Below the pieces are notes generated by a model. The model worked only from the letters and a program-made list of their open reading frames with translations. It searched no databases and was not told the DNA's origin. A stretch of DNA of 64,000 bases, taken from positions 1-64,000 of the forward strand of contig CBDCVJ010000077.1 in NCBI GenBank assembly GCA_965222975.1, read 5' to 3'. Below are positions 1 through 8,784 of this stretch, one piece after another. The translations under genes and the position numbers were made by a program. Each line of letters opens with the position of its first letter. Positions within the stretch are counted from its first letter, which is position 1. Source of the stretch: UBA6168 sp965222975. GTDB taxonomy: Bacteria; Bacteroidota; Bacteroidia; Chitinophagales; Saprospiraceae.

Positions 1-3000
1 TTCCGTAGCTGCTTGGAAGCGGATGCTTACTGAGTGGCCAGGGGCTTGGTTGAAACCTAACAGCCCTTCCTCACCAAGGGTGGTATTCAAAGTAGAGAGA
101 TCGTACAAAGCTGTATCGCCACTTACAAAAACCGGATCGGGTATGGTTTGGAAAGCGCTGCCAGTGGGGTAGGCCAACTGGCTGGTACCGGGCAGGATGA
201 CCAGACCAGGCGGCAGGAGTGCCAACAGTTCGATATCGTAAACAGCACCAAACTGGGCGTTGAAAATTTCAATGGTATGATACCCTATTGTATCGCAGAG
301 TAGGAATGGTGAGGCAGGGCTTTGCACATCCATTTCTATTTCCCCTAACAATGCAGAGAGCGTTAGAACGATGGTTTCCTCCTCGCATGCCGCCTGTGCG
401 GGATCGGTGTAGAGTTCGCAATCCCAGCCAAAGGTGACTTCTATCAGGTCTGGTTCGCAATTATCAATGTTGGCGACAATCTGGAAGTCGTTTACCCAAT
501 TTGGCGGAAGGTCGCCAAGTTGAAATATACCATTTTCAGGAGTGATCGTTTGGCCTGTAGTTAGGTTGATGAGTTGGAAATCAGTGATCTGCCCACTGGG
601 CGAATAAATGGTGGCCCAGGCGTTGGTAGCTGTTTCAGCAAAAACGGTGAAGTTGCCCAATTCCATTTCCCAAACCGCTTGGTTGGAAGTGCTTTCGTGA
701 TGAACATTGACAGGGATCAATTCCAAGTCAGGCCGGACGGGGAAAATGGTTGCAGAACCTGTTATCAAAGTGTCCAGAGGGTTAGTTTCAGGCAGACTAA
801 GGGCGAAATCGAGCAAGGCATGTAAATCAAGGGGCAGGGGTTCAGAGATATTGCAAGGTAATTCCCACTCATGGTTGAGACGGAGATGGAAACCTTCGTC
901 TAATGACCCCAATGAAAGGTTATCCAGATCGAATAAATAAACCGATCCATTGACTGTCCAAGGGAATGGAGCGTCCATTAATGGAGTAGATCCACCTTGA
1001 ACGGTCAGGAATTCAACTTTGGAATCGAGTAGGTTGGCCTGATTTGGTACAATGTATTCCCAGGTCAATAGGTCAACAAAACTCCTGAATTCAAATGGGA
1101 AGAAATTGGGTCTGGAGATATGAAATTCGAAGAAAGGTACCTCCCGGGCGTACTGGACGATGCACAGGGTGGCATTTCGTAGAGCCCCGGTCTAAGTATA
1201 TAGCGGTAACCCCCCAATTGCCAACGTTCGAAAGAGGCGCCACAGGCGAAGTACTCCCTCTGCAATGGGCCGGGCAGATTGGCAGCAAATACCGCAGTGA
1301 CCGTCCGCATATTAATAACATCGGTAGTAGGGATGAACATGGCCTTGTGGTAGACATTGGCCTCAATGAGGTCGCCTGCTTCAAATTCCCAACCGGGAGG
1401 GATGTCGCAACCCTGCGCTGCTAAAAATTCAGGGGTGATGTTGTAGGCATAAGTCACGTAATACCAAAAATCGAATATATCCTTTGGCCTGGTGTTCACG
1501 ACTGAAATTTCCCCAGTTTGTCCGCCAGCCACGGACGGAGTTGGCAAGGGGCACTCAAATACCTCGCCTGAACTGACATCAATTATGGTAATGGTGCCAC
1601 CAAGGTTGAGGAAACCAGTCAGGTCTTCGACCAACGGCAAGTGAAAGACTGTATCCATGAAGATGCCTCCGTCCCATCCGTCATCGATCAAATGTGATTC
1701 GAAGTTTACCACTACCACAGCGTTGGGCAAGTGATGCGCCCGGTATATCCACTTGCAAAGTGCCGTTGACGGTGGTGTGCAGCGTGTCGCCTGTGAGTGC
1801 CCGGTCGCGGCGGATGAGGTTCAGAGTCGACATTGCCAGATGCATCAACCTCCCGGTCGTTATTGTTATCAGCCAGGCCGAGGTTTTCCCTATGGAAATC
1901 CATGTCGCTAATAAAATATCCGATGATAGTATCAGGGCAAATTTCATTGGTACTTGCTTCGCAAAAATAGGTCAGTGGGAAATTCTCGCAACTTTGAGGG
2001 CCACATTCCGCTTCACTGAGCAGAATGGTGGAATTGACACTGACAGAGAGGTCTTCAACAACCCCCGTGACAGGCAGTTCAGGGCAACTGGTCACAAACT
2101 CCACAATGCAATCGGGGATGTCGAAACAATCTGGGTCACAAGCAAAGGTGACGTTAAAATCGGAGCCGACCGAATCCACCCCAAAAGGAAGGTCAAAAAA
2201 AAGCGATACTTCATTACCATTTGAACCAGGGGAAACTTGTACGCTGTCAGGCGTATTCCCATTCAAGTTAAAAATTATTGTTGTTGCCCCAACCAATACC
2301 GCATGGGAGATCAATATCTACCTTTAGTACACCGGAGGAGTCAACGAGCAAAGGCGAAGCCAGGGTATAAGTCAATGTGTAAACGCCACCGTGTTGGAGA
2401 AAGTCTCCGATGTAAAATTCAACAAATTGTGAGAGCAAGGTTTCCGATCCAAAATCTTGTGATACCATGCCTCCTGAACCGAACGAACCCGGCGGGCAAT
2501 CATTTTCATGGTAAAACTCATATCGCCACTGAGGCGGTTCGGCGTCACAGTCAACGGCACAGACGAAGGACTCCCATTCGATGAGTGCCGTGTCGCCTGG
2601 CGGTAGTGACTGGTATGACGATGGCTATAGAGTCGAACAATGCACCTGGTGTAGCACATGCACCGAAATTGATTGAATAAAAATAATCCACTTGCGCTGC
2701 AACGGCATTTCCCCCAATTGTTATTGAAAGTGAATTCTGCTCCAGTCCCATTGAGCCATCATTGAAATGGGAAATATAAACGGCCAAATCTGTGGCAGCG
2801 GCATTGCCCGTGTTTGCCAAAAGGATGCCTTGAGGGTGGCTGGTGGTTGCACAGTAATCGGAAGGAAGTGGGTCAATAATAGTAGATACGATGTTAGGTA
2901 CATCATCGTTGGACGAAATGGCAACCACGGCATTGGTCGAAATCTTCTGACATACCACCCCGTGACAACCCCAACTGACCGTCATAAATGACGTGGATTG

Positions 3001-3759
3001 GGGAAGCTCACCGCAGCCTGTTATTTCGATGATCTCCGTAATAATGATCTGTTCATTCAACTCAAATAGTTCATCCCCATCGCCAAAATTCATGAAATCA
3101 ACGCCAGTAAGTTCCAGTGTTAGGATGCCCTGCAATTGGGTAATGACCGTTCCCATTGGGGAAGTGATGAAAATACCATCTGCATAGAGGTCGGTAAAAG
3201 TCAGGTTTGAGATTGCGCCCAGACGGGTATTGGTGAGTGTCCAGGTTCGGGTCAGCACATCGCCAGTGACACCACTCATCAATTGGTCGTTCAGGCTGAT
3301 AGCTTGTAAAAGTGCGGTTTCGATGACATAGGGAACGGTCGTTACAGAATTGCTACCACCTGAATAGTTAACAGTATAAATGTTTGTGAACAAGTCGCCG
3401 CTATTGATGGCGTCCACAAGGGTGCATTGGGTCGTTGCCCTATAAGTCAGGGTCACTGAAGTGCCCGGTGGAATAGTGTCCAACTTGAATACCGGGGCAT
3501 TTGGATTGGAGGTATTGCCTTCGGTTGCGTTCACCGCACTACCTGCCAAATAGTTAATGCCAAGGGGCATTTTCGCCGTCAAATTGGCAGCAACCAAGGC
3601 ATCAGCTAATGTGTTGGCTACCGTCACCTCAAACTCAACGGTGTCGCATACCGAAAAATCTTCTGGGTTGACATAAGTGATGGAAACGTTTTGGGAAATA
3701 ATGAAATAGGGTAGGCAGCATAGCCAAAGCGTGGAACAGGCGCGTAGCAGAGAGTACAT
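1..3759 (-). pseudogene. Large secreted DUF11-like protein, multiply frameshifted, truncated by window edge
   Basis: The gene starts at an ATG at 3759 with a clear signal peptide (MYSLLRACSTLWLCCLPYF) and is followed by a DUF11/TIGR01451-like beta-sandwich region typical of secreted Bacteroidota surface proteins. An ATG 18 codons further upstream gives no signal peptide and is not preferred. The coding sense is continuous to position 1 only if the frame is changed about five times, near 2610, 2290, 1830, 1729 and 1185. At each point the next frame continues the same kind of sequence without lost codons (for example near 1729, IPGASL joins PNAVVVVNF). From about 1185 to 1 one frame is fully open and runs off the window, so the C-terminus is not seen. 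Five shifts in 1.5 kb mean either recent decay or a poor-quality stretch of sequence. Function unknown beyond probable surface location. Confidence 0.7.
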
Positions 3760-4021
3760 AGCGAAGGGTTTTAGAGCGGGCCATGGAGAGGTGGTTTTAC
3801 CGCACTGCCCCAAAAGGCCGTGGTTTGTTCTGTTGTGAAAATAACGGCAATGCTTTTACATATAAGGCTTCAAGTTATCTTTTTTACAAAAAAGTTTGGG
3901 ATAAATCAGGTTTTTGATAGGCGGTTTGCAGAAAACGAAAAGTGGTTTAAAATTATAGTTGTGGAAATAAAGCCCTCTTAATACATTCGTACCTTTCATT
4001 TAATCAAAACAGATACTACAG

Positions 4022-4756
4022 ATGAACAAAGAACTTTTCACTGTCCTCATAATTTGCTTTATCATAAAGGGCTTGCTCACTGCCCAGATTACCGACCCTG
4101 TTGCTACTCAAGTTTGGGAACCTGTACCCCGAATGGTTACGCCGGGGGAGGGCACCGCACCGCCATCCGACGCTATCATTTTGTTCGATGGGAAAAACCT
4201 GTCCGAATGGACGCATAACAATGGTAAGGAGGTGAAATGGAAACTTAATGATGGCTCTATGACTGTCGTAAAAGGTACTGGCGACATTTTTACAAAACGC
4301 ACCTTTGGCGATTGCCAATTGCACATGGAGTGGCGTGCTCCTGCTGACGATACGGACGAGGGCCAAGACCGAGGCAACAGTGGGGTATTTCTCCAAAACC
4401 GCTATGAAGTGCAAATATTGGACAGCCATGGCGGGAAGACCTATACCAATGGCCAAGCTGGAGCTATTTACAAACAGTACATTCCCCTCGTGAATGCTTG
4501 TCGTCCCGCAGGTGAATGGCAGGCTTATGACATCATTTTTAAAGCGCCTGTTTTCAATGCAGATGGCATTCGGGTGTCGCCCGGCTATTTCACCGTTTTA
4601 CACAACGGCATTTTGATCCAAAACCATGTCGAAATAAAAGGAACAACCGTAGACGTTGGCCTGCCCAAGAATATCGCCCACGGCAAAGCACCGATCAGGT
4701 TGCAAGACCACGGGGAGAAGGTAAGCTACCGGAATATTTGGATCAGGGAATTATAG
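4022..4756 (+). CDS. Secreted DUF1080 (3-keto-disaccharide hydrolase-like) protein
   Basis: This 244-residue protein has a signal peptide (about residues 1-21, ending LLTAQ) and one DUF1080 domain (about 48-243), a concanavalin-like beta-sandwich. Family signatures visible are FDGKNLSEWTH near the start, the central GNSGVFLQNRYEVQILDS and the late GEWQAYDIIFKAPVFN. Family members act on 3-keto-glycosides or bind glycans in the periplasm or at the surface; the substrate of this copy is unknown. ATG start; it stands alone, divergent from the frameshifted secreted gene to its left and convergent with the lipoprotein gene to its right. Confidence 0.85.
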   Translation: MNKELFTVLIICFIIKGLLTAQITDPVATQVWEPVPRMVTPGEGTAPPSDAIILFDGKNLSEWTHNNGKEVKWKLNDGSMTVVKGTGDIFTKRTFGDCQLHMEWRAPADDTDEGQDRGNSGVFLQNRYEVQILDSHGGKTYTNGQAGAIYKQYIPLVNACRPAGEWQAYDIIFKAPVFNADGIRVSPGYFTVLHNGILIQNHVEIKGTTVDVGLPKNIAHGKAPIRLQDHGEKVSYRNIWIREL

Positions 4757-4774
4757 AAGTCAGAGATCAAACCT

Positions 4775-5317
4775 CTACAAGTAAGTTAATTGCCAAATGA
4801 CAGCATTGTGAAAACATCCGCCGATGTATTCATTTATCACTTGTATGGTTAATTCCAATTCAGAAGTTGTCAGTTGATAACCACCAAGATAAGGGTATTC
4901 CCCAGCATTATATTCCGTGCCGCTGAATTCAATTGGAATACTTTGAGAAGTGGCATTTGGAATGAGCGATTCTAAATTTATGGTATTTTCCTGGTGTAAT
5001 ATTTTAATATCGAAGTTATCGGCAGCGCCAAACTTGTCTTTATTATTGTCGAAACCACAAGCATTGGTAAAGTCATCTGCATTTTGCATTAACGGAAGCG
5101 GAAAGCTATCTGGTAATATGCCCGGCGAGGCACAATTTTTAATAAGTGAATCCAAATTCAAATGATAGGGTGGTGTTTCACAACCTATCAATAAATAGCC
5201 GTGAAAATGTTCTGCCAAAAAAGTCTCCTCTACTGGCTTTGCGGGCTGAGTTGCCTTTTTACTGCAGGTAATAAATAGACAGGAGATAAAAAAAAAGTAA
5301 ATGGATTTTGAAATCAT
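4775..5317 (-). CDS. Hypothetical lipoprotein
   Basis: 180 residues with a lipoprotein signal: hydrophobic MISKSIYFFFISCLFITC, Cys18 being the likely lipidation site. The mature part has several cysteines (GCETPP, KNCASP, NACGF, GGCFHN) that could form disulfides in the periplasm. I recognise no domain. It is encoded alone, convergent with the DUF1080 gene 18 bp away. Confidence 0.6.
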   Translation of the reverse strand: MISKSIYFFFISCLFITCSKKATQPAKPVEETFLAEHFHGYLLIGCETPPYHLNLDSLIKNCASPGILPDSFPLPLMQNADDFTNACGFDNNKDKFGAADNFDIKILHQENTINLESLIPNATSQSIPIEFSGTEYNAGEYPYLGGYQLTTSELELTIQVINEYIGGCFHNAVIWQLTYL

Positions 5318-5680
5318 GTCGGATGAATTTTATTAAAAATAGTGATGTTAATCCTTGAAAAAAGACTGATTTCGTGGTTTTAATATTTTATGAGAAAGCC
5401 CCATAAAGCTGATACTTTGGATTATTGCACACTATTAGTCAAGAACGAAAATTAGAAACCAATACATACTTGACAATACAGACAGTCAAATCAGGGTAAA
5501 ACGTTTGCCTCACCTAAAATAAAGTGTCCGTTGCTTTTACGAAATTAAATATCAGATCAGGAAATGTTATGAAAAAAATAGGAATGTTAAAAGGTGGGCG
5601 AATTTGGACATCCCAAAGTTGAAGAGGGAGATAGGTTAAAACTTTGCATTATTTACAAGGCCTCTCTGCTGGAGAGAGCA
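5318..5680. other. Non-coding stretch without recognised elements
   Basis: AT-rich intergenic sequence between the lipoprotein start and the end of the histidine kinase gene. I see no convincing gene, hairpin or RNA here; it probably holds the lipoprotein promoter. Confidence 0.4.
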
Positions 5681-6731
5681 TTAAGATGTCTCCAATTCAG
5701 GCACAGCCTCGTCGGTACCATCTACCGAAACCACTTTATTGTACAGGGTGAAAATGAACGTGGTGCCTTCCCCCCTTTTCGATTTAAAACGAATATCCCC
5801 GTCATGCATTTTCACGATCTTCTTGCAGATGGCCAGACCTATTCCAGACCCAGGTTTGTGGCGGTCATTGAGACGCTGGAACGGGAGGAAGGCTTTGTGT
5901 TGATATTCTTCATCCATTCCTGTACCATTATCTGAAACAGCGAATTCGTACCCTTCCCCATGCTGTTTACAACTGATCCTTATACAAGGGGTTTCCTCCT
6001 GCCGGAACTTAATGGCATTGCTGAGGAGGTTTTGGAACAGTTGCAGAATGCTGGTTTTGTTCACCGTGAGGATTGGGAGCTTATCTGATTGGATACAAGC
6101 TTCGTTTTCTTCAATTTCTCTTTTGAGGTTGAAGCGGACTATGCTTAAAATGTCATTGAGGTTGGCTTTTTCGAAGGAATGCTCATCGTTTCCGATCCTT
6201 GAGTATTCCAGAGAGTCGCAAATGACTTCATGCATTTGCTTGGCGCCGGAAACGATGAAATCTACAAACTCCCTGCTTGCATCGTCAAGCATGTCATAGT
6301 TTCTCCTTTTTAAAAGTTGGGCAAAATTTGATATGGTTCGAAGTGGGCTTTTTAGATCGTGCGAAGCGATGTATGCGAACTGTTCCATTTCGTTGTAGGA
6401 AAGTTCCAGTTTTTTCAGGTTTTCGCTTAGTTTAAAGGACTTCTCTTCGATGATTCTTTTTTGCTTTTTCAATTCTTCCTTTTGCATGGAGAGCATCGCA
6501 TTGATCTGCTCGATCTGTTTTTTGTTTTTTTTCCAAATCTTCTATGGAAGAATTCAATGCTTTCTCGACTATCTCCCGGTCCATTTTGGTTCGGGAGTAC
6601 CTAAAGTCGCTTTTATCCACCGCTTTCTGCACTTTTTTTATTTCTGCATGCAAAGCCTGCTTTTCTTCGTCGCCGATTTGGCTCAAAGAATCAATTAGGG
6701 CAGATAATTTGGCTGTTTGGTTGTTGTTCAT
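5681..6731 (-). CDS. Soluble histidine kinase, frameshifted at a poly-A tract
   Basis: Two overlapping frames make one kinase of about 349 residues. The N-terminal 99-residue frame (6731 to about 6530) is coiled-coil. The second frame carries the whole catalytic core: coiled coil, HisKA H-box IASHDLKSPLRTISNF, N-box LFQNLLSNAIKF, G1 VSDNGTGMDEEY and G2 GSGIGLAICKKIV. The frames join cleanly if one A is removed from an A8 run (GG-A8-C on the coding strand, near 6524-6531), giving EDLEKNKKQIEQINAM. No membrane segment or PAS domain is present, so sensing probably comes from a partner, presumably the FIST protein encoded 129 bp upstream on the same strand. No response regulator lies beside it. 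As read, translation from the first ATG ends early; the core could still be made from an internal start near 6496. Confidence 0.75.
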
Positions 6732-6793
6732 AAATTCTAAAGAAATACTGATCGGTTAATTGGAAGTTGAATACAAATAAATGCGGGATTGAA

Positions 6794-6847
6794 GATTGAC
6801 CGTTGGCCAATGGCTGTTTGAAAAACGCCATCGGTCAACGGTCAATC
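6794..6847. repeat. Imperfect inverted repeat between FIST and kinase genes
   Basis: Two 21-base arms (6794-6814 and 6827-6847) pair with two mismatches around a 12-base loop. The arm reads GATTGACCGTTGGCCAATGG. It lies within the presumed FIST-kinase operon and could act as an attenuator or a processing or stability hairpin; a similar style of hairpin occurs at 63103-63180. Confidence 0.6.
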
Positions 6848-6860
6848 GCTAATAAGATCA

Positions 6861-7997
6861 TTATTTTTCCCTCAATAGCATTAGCGAACAGGTCTCGTTG
6901 TGGAATTCGCAAATACCGTTTTTAGTATTTCCAATTTCACCATAGCTTAAGAAACCAACCATAGGCTTTTGCCAGTAATTGAACAGCCCTTCCACCTCTT
7001 CTTCGAGTACTGGCCCAAATGCACCATGTCTGCCTTTACAAGAAAATAGCACAAGTGCATCGGCCTCAGGAGCGAGGGTTTTTAACGACTCAAATTCGGT
7101 GACGGTCTCTTCAATGACCTCGAACCCGGGCGAATTGGAAAACTTGAACTTGTCCCCTTGCTCGACCCCTCCAGCTAATACCAATGAGCGGTTTTCTTCA
7201 TCCAGCACCAGAGGTGACCTTAGGATTGTTCCGCCATCGGCCCGCAAAATCTGTAGCGGGTAATTGGTCTGTAATGTAATCAATAGGTCACTCTTCGTTT
7301 CCTGGTTGTCCTCGGCCCCAAAATGCCGCAAGAACACATCGAGCGCTGGTTCGCCATTAATGGAATAGAGGACGTTGCCTTCCGACCTAGTAATGGTTTT
7401 TACGCCCCCCAATGCTTTCCAGCCACTTGCGGCCATGCCACTGATCTCAATTTTATCTGTATCAATAATGAGTGCCGCCATGCCACCATCGGTGATAAAG
7501 TGGTTGGAAAACGCAAAAGTCCTTGACATGGCTAGTTCATCCCCTGCCAACCCACCGTACATGGGGATTTCTTTCCCGATCCCGTCCTTAATTCCACCGA
7601 TGACTTTTGCCGCATCTACTTTAATGCCGCCCGACATGATGACCAGACCTGGGTTTTCAAACAGGTTTTTTGCAAATACGCCTACTTCTAAACATTTCGA
7701 ATATACTTCCGAAAGTTCGAAGTCTGTATTTTTTATAGTGTAGTATTCTTTTTTCATATCCATCAAAAGCACGGCGATGGAATCTTCGCAAAGCTCGTTG
7801 TCAACAATTTCCCCTGCGGTGCTGCACCCGAGCATATCTATGCCGCTGGACACAAAGACTTCGTTCAATTCCTTGAAATTGTATTTGAGCGAACTAAAAA
7901 CAATGGCAAGGGTCGGCTGAAAATCTGTAGAGATACTTGCTTGTAAGGCTTGTTGAAGCTGTGCTACAGACTTGCATTGTAAACTTTTAGATTTCAT
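6861..7997 (-). CDS. FIST domain sensor protein
   Basis: 378 residues with FIST_N (about 20-215) followed by FIST_C (about 220-365). Typical segments are LGCSTAGEIVDNELCEDSI, MYGGLAGDELAMSRTFAF and, near the end, CKGRHGAFGPVLEEEVEG. FIST domains are thought to sense small ligands such as amino acids and are commonly encoded next to or fused to signalling output modules. No signal peptide or membrane helix, so it is cytosolic. It precedes the soluble histidine kinase on the same strand; the pair probably forms a two-protein sensor (inference). Confidence 0.88.
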   Translation of the reverse strand: MKSKSLQCKSVAQLQQALQASISTDFQPTLAIVFSSLKYNFKELNEVFVSSGIDMLGCSTAGEIVDNELCEDSIAVLLMDMKKEYYTIKNTDFELSEVYSKCLEVGVFAKNLFENPGLVIMSGGIKVDAAKVIGGIKDGIGKEIPMYGGLAGDELAMSRTFAFSNHFITDGGMAALIIDTDKIEISGMAASGWKALGGVKTITRSEGNVLYSINGEPALDVFLRHFGAEDNQETKSDLLITLQTNYPLQILRADGGTILRSPLVLDEENRSLVLAGGVEQGDKFKFSNSPGFEVIEETVTEFESLKTLAPEADALVLFSCKGRHGAFGPVLEEEVEGLFNYWQKPMVGFLSYGEIGNTKNGICEFHNETCSLMLLREK

Positions 7998-8368
7998 GTA
8001 GTTGTTATTTTAAGTGAAAAAGAAGGTTTTGAAATTGCAATAGGTCATTTCGTAAGCTTTTTTGATACATCTACTTGGAAGGTAAATTTTAAGGCGTGAT
8101 TTCAGTCCGCAAAAAAATTGTTCAAAACTCAAAGGATAAAATTGATCGATCCTTGTCCAAAATCCACGAAAAGCTTAATGAGAAGGAATAAAGAGCGGAG
8201 GGGTGGGTGTAACCTTTTCCTAGTATTTCAAAAAAAATGCCAGTAAGCAAAATGGATTTCCCTTGTTGACTTTCTATAGGATGATGTTCTTTCTCGATTA
8301 TTTAGTCGTTCCCATTTCCATTACCTTTGCCAAGTATCCATTCCATTAATCTTAAATGTAGCCTGTCC
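7998..8368. other. Intergenic region, divergent promoters
   Basis: 370 bp between the divergent FIST and AhpD-like genes. It should contain both promoters, but I cannot mark boxes with confidence and see no hairpin or RNA gene. Confidence 0.35.
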
Positions 8369-8728
8369 ATGAGTTTGGTAAAAGATTTCAACGACTACCG
8401 CACGAAGATGAACGAGAAGATATTCGCCCAAAACAACAAGGCGCTCAACCGCTTTTTCGCTTTGGATAAAACCACCTACCAAGAAGGTGCGCTTGATGTG
8501 AAAACCAAGGAACTGCTGGGTCTCGTTTCCTCTATGGTTCTCCGATGCGACGACTGTATCCGCTATCACCTCGGCACTTGCCATGAACTTGGTGTGACAA
8601 AAGAAGAGGTGTTCGAAGTGTTTTCCATAGCCAATTTAGTAGGTGGTTCGATATGCATCCCGCACACCAGAAGGGCAGTAGAATATTGGGAGGAACTTGA
8701 GAATGCAGAATTGAAAATGGAGAATTGA
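8369..8728 (+). CDS. Carboxymuconolactone decarboxylase/AhpD-like protein
   Basis: 119 residues starting at the ATG at 8369 (MSLVKDFNDYRTKMNEKIF); an upstream TTG at 8327 would only add an unlikely tail. The CMD-domain motif CDDCIRYHL carries the CxxC pair and the following His, as in AhpD-like peroxidase partners, so a thiol redox activity is possible. The last codons (ENAELKMEN) are encoded by the left arm of an A/T-rich inverted repeat at 8703-8766. The helicase gene starts 57 bp downstream of the stop. Confidence 0.85.
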   Translation: MSLVKDFNDYRTKMNEKIFAQNNKALNRFFALDKTTYQEGALDVKTKELLGLVSSMVLRCDDCIRYHLGTCHELGVTKEEVFEVFSIANLVGGSICIPHTRRAVEYWEELENAELKMEN

Positions 8729-8766
8729 TAATTTTGCACTGTACTCATTTTCAATTCTCCATTCTC
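8703..8766. repeat. Inverted repeat overlapping a gene end
   Basis: Left arm 8703-8718 and right arm 8751-8766 (TTTTCAATTCTCCATT) pair with one mismatch, with further TCTCCATT-type repeats around them. It covers the last codons of the AhpD-like gene and the gap before the helicase gene, and may be a terminator-like hairpin. Confidence 0.55.
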
Positions 8767-8784
8767 CATTATCAATTAAAAAAA

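Noticed and set aside
4016..4456. 146-codon minus-strand ORF opposite the DUF1080 gene
   Set aside because: It is a shadow of the real gene on the plus strand, which has a signal peptide and domain match.
8725..8784. N-terminal extension of the PcrA-like helicase
   Set aside because: The added residues come from the A/T-rich intergenic repeat and have no helicase similarity.
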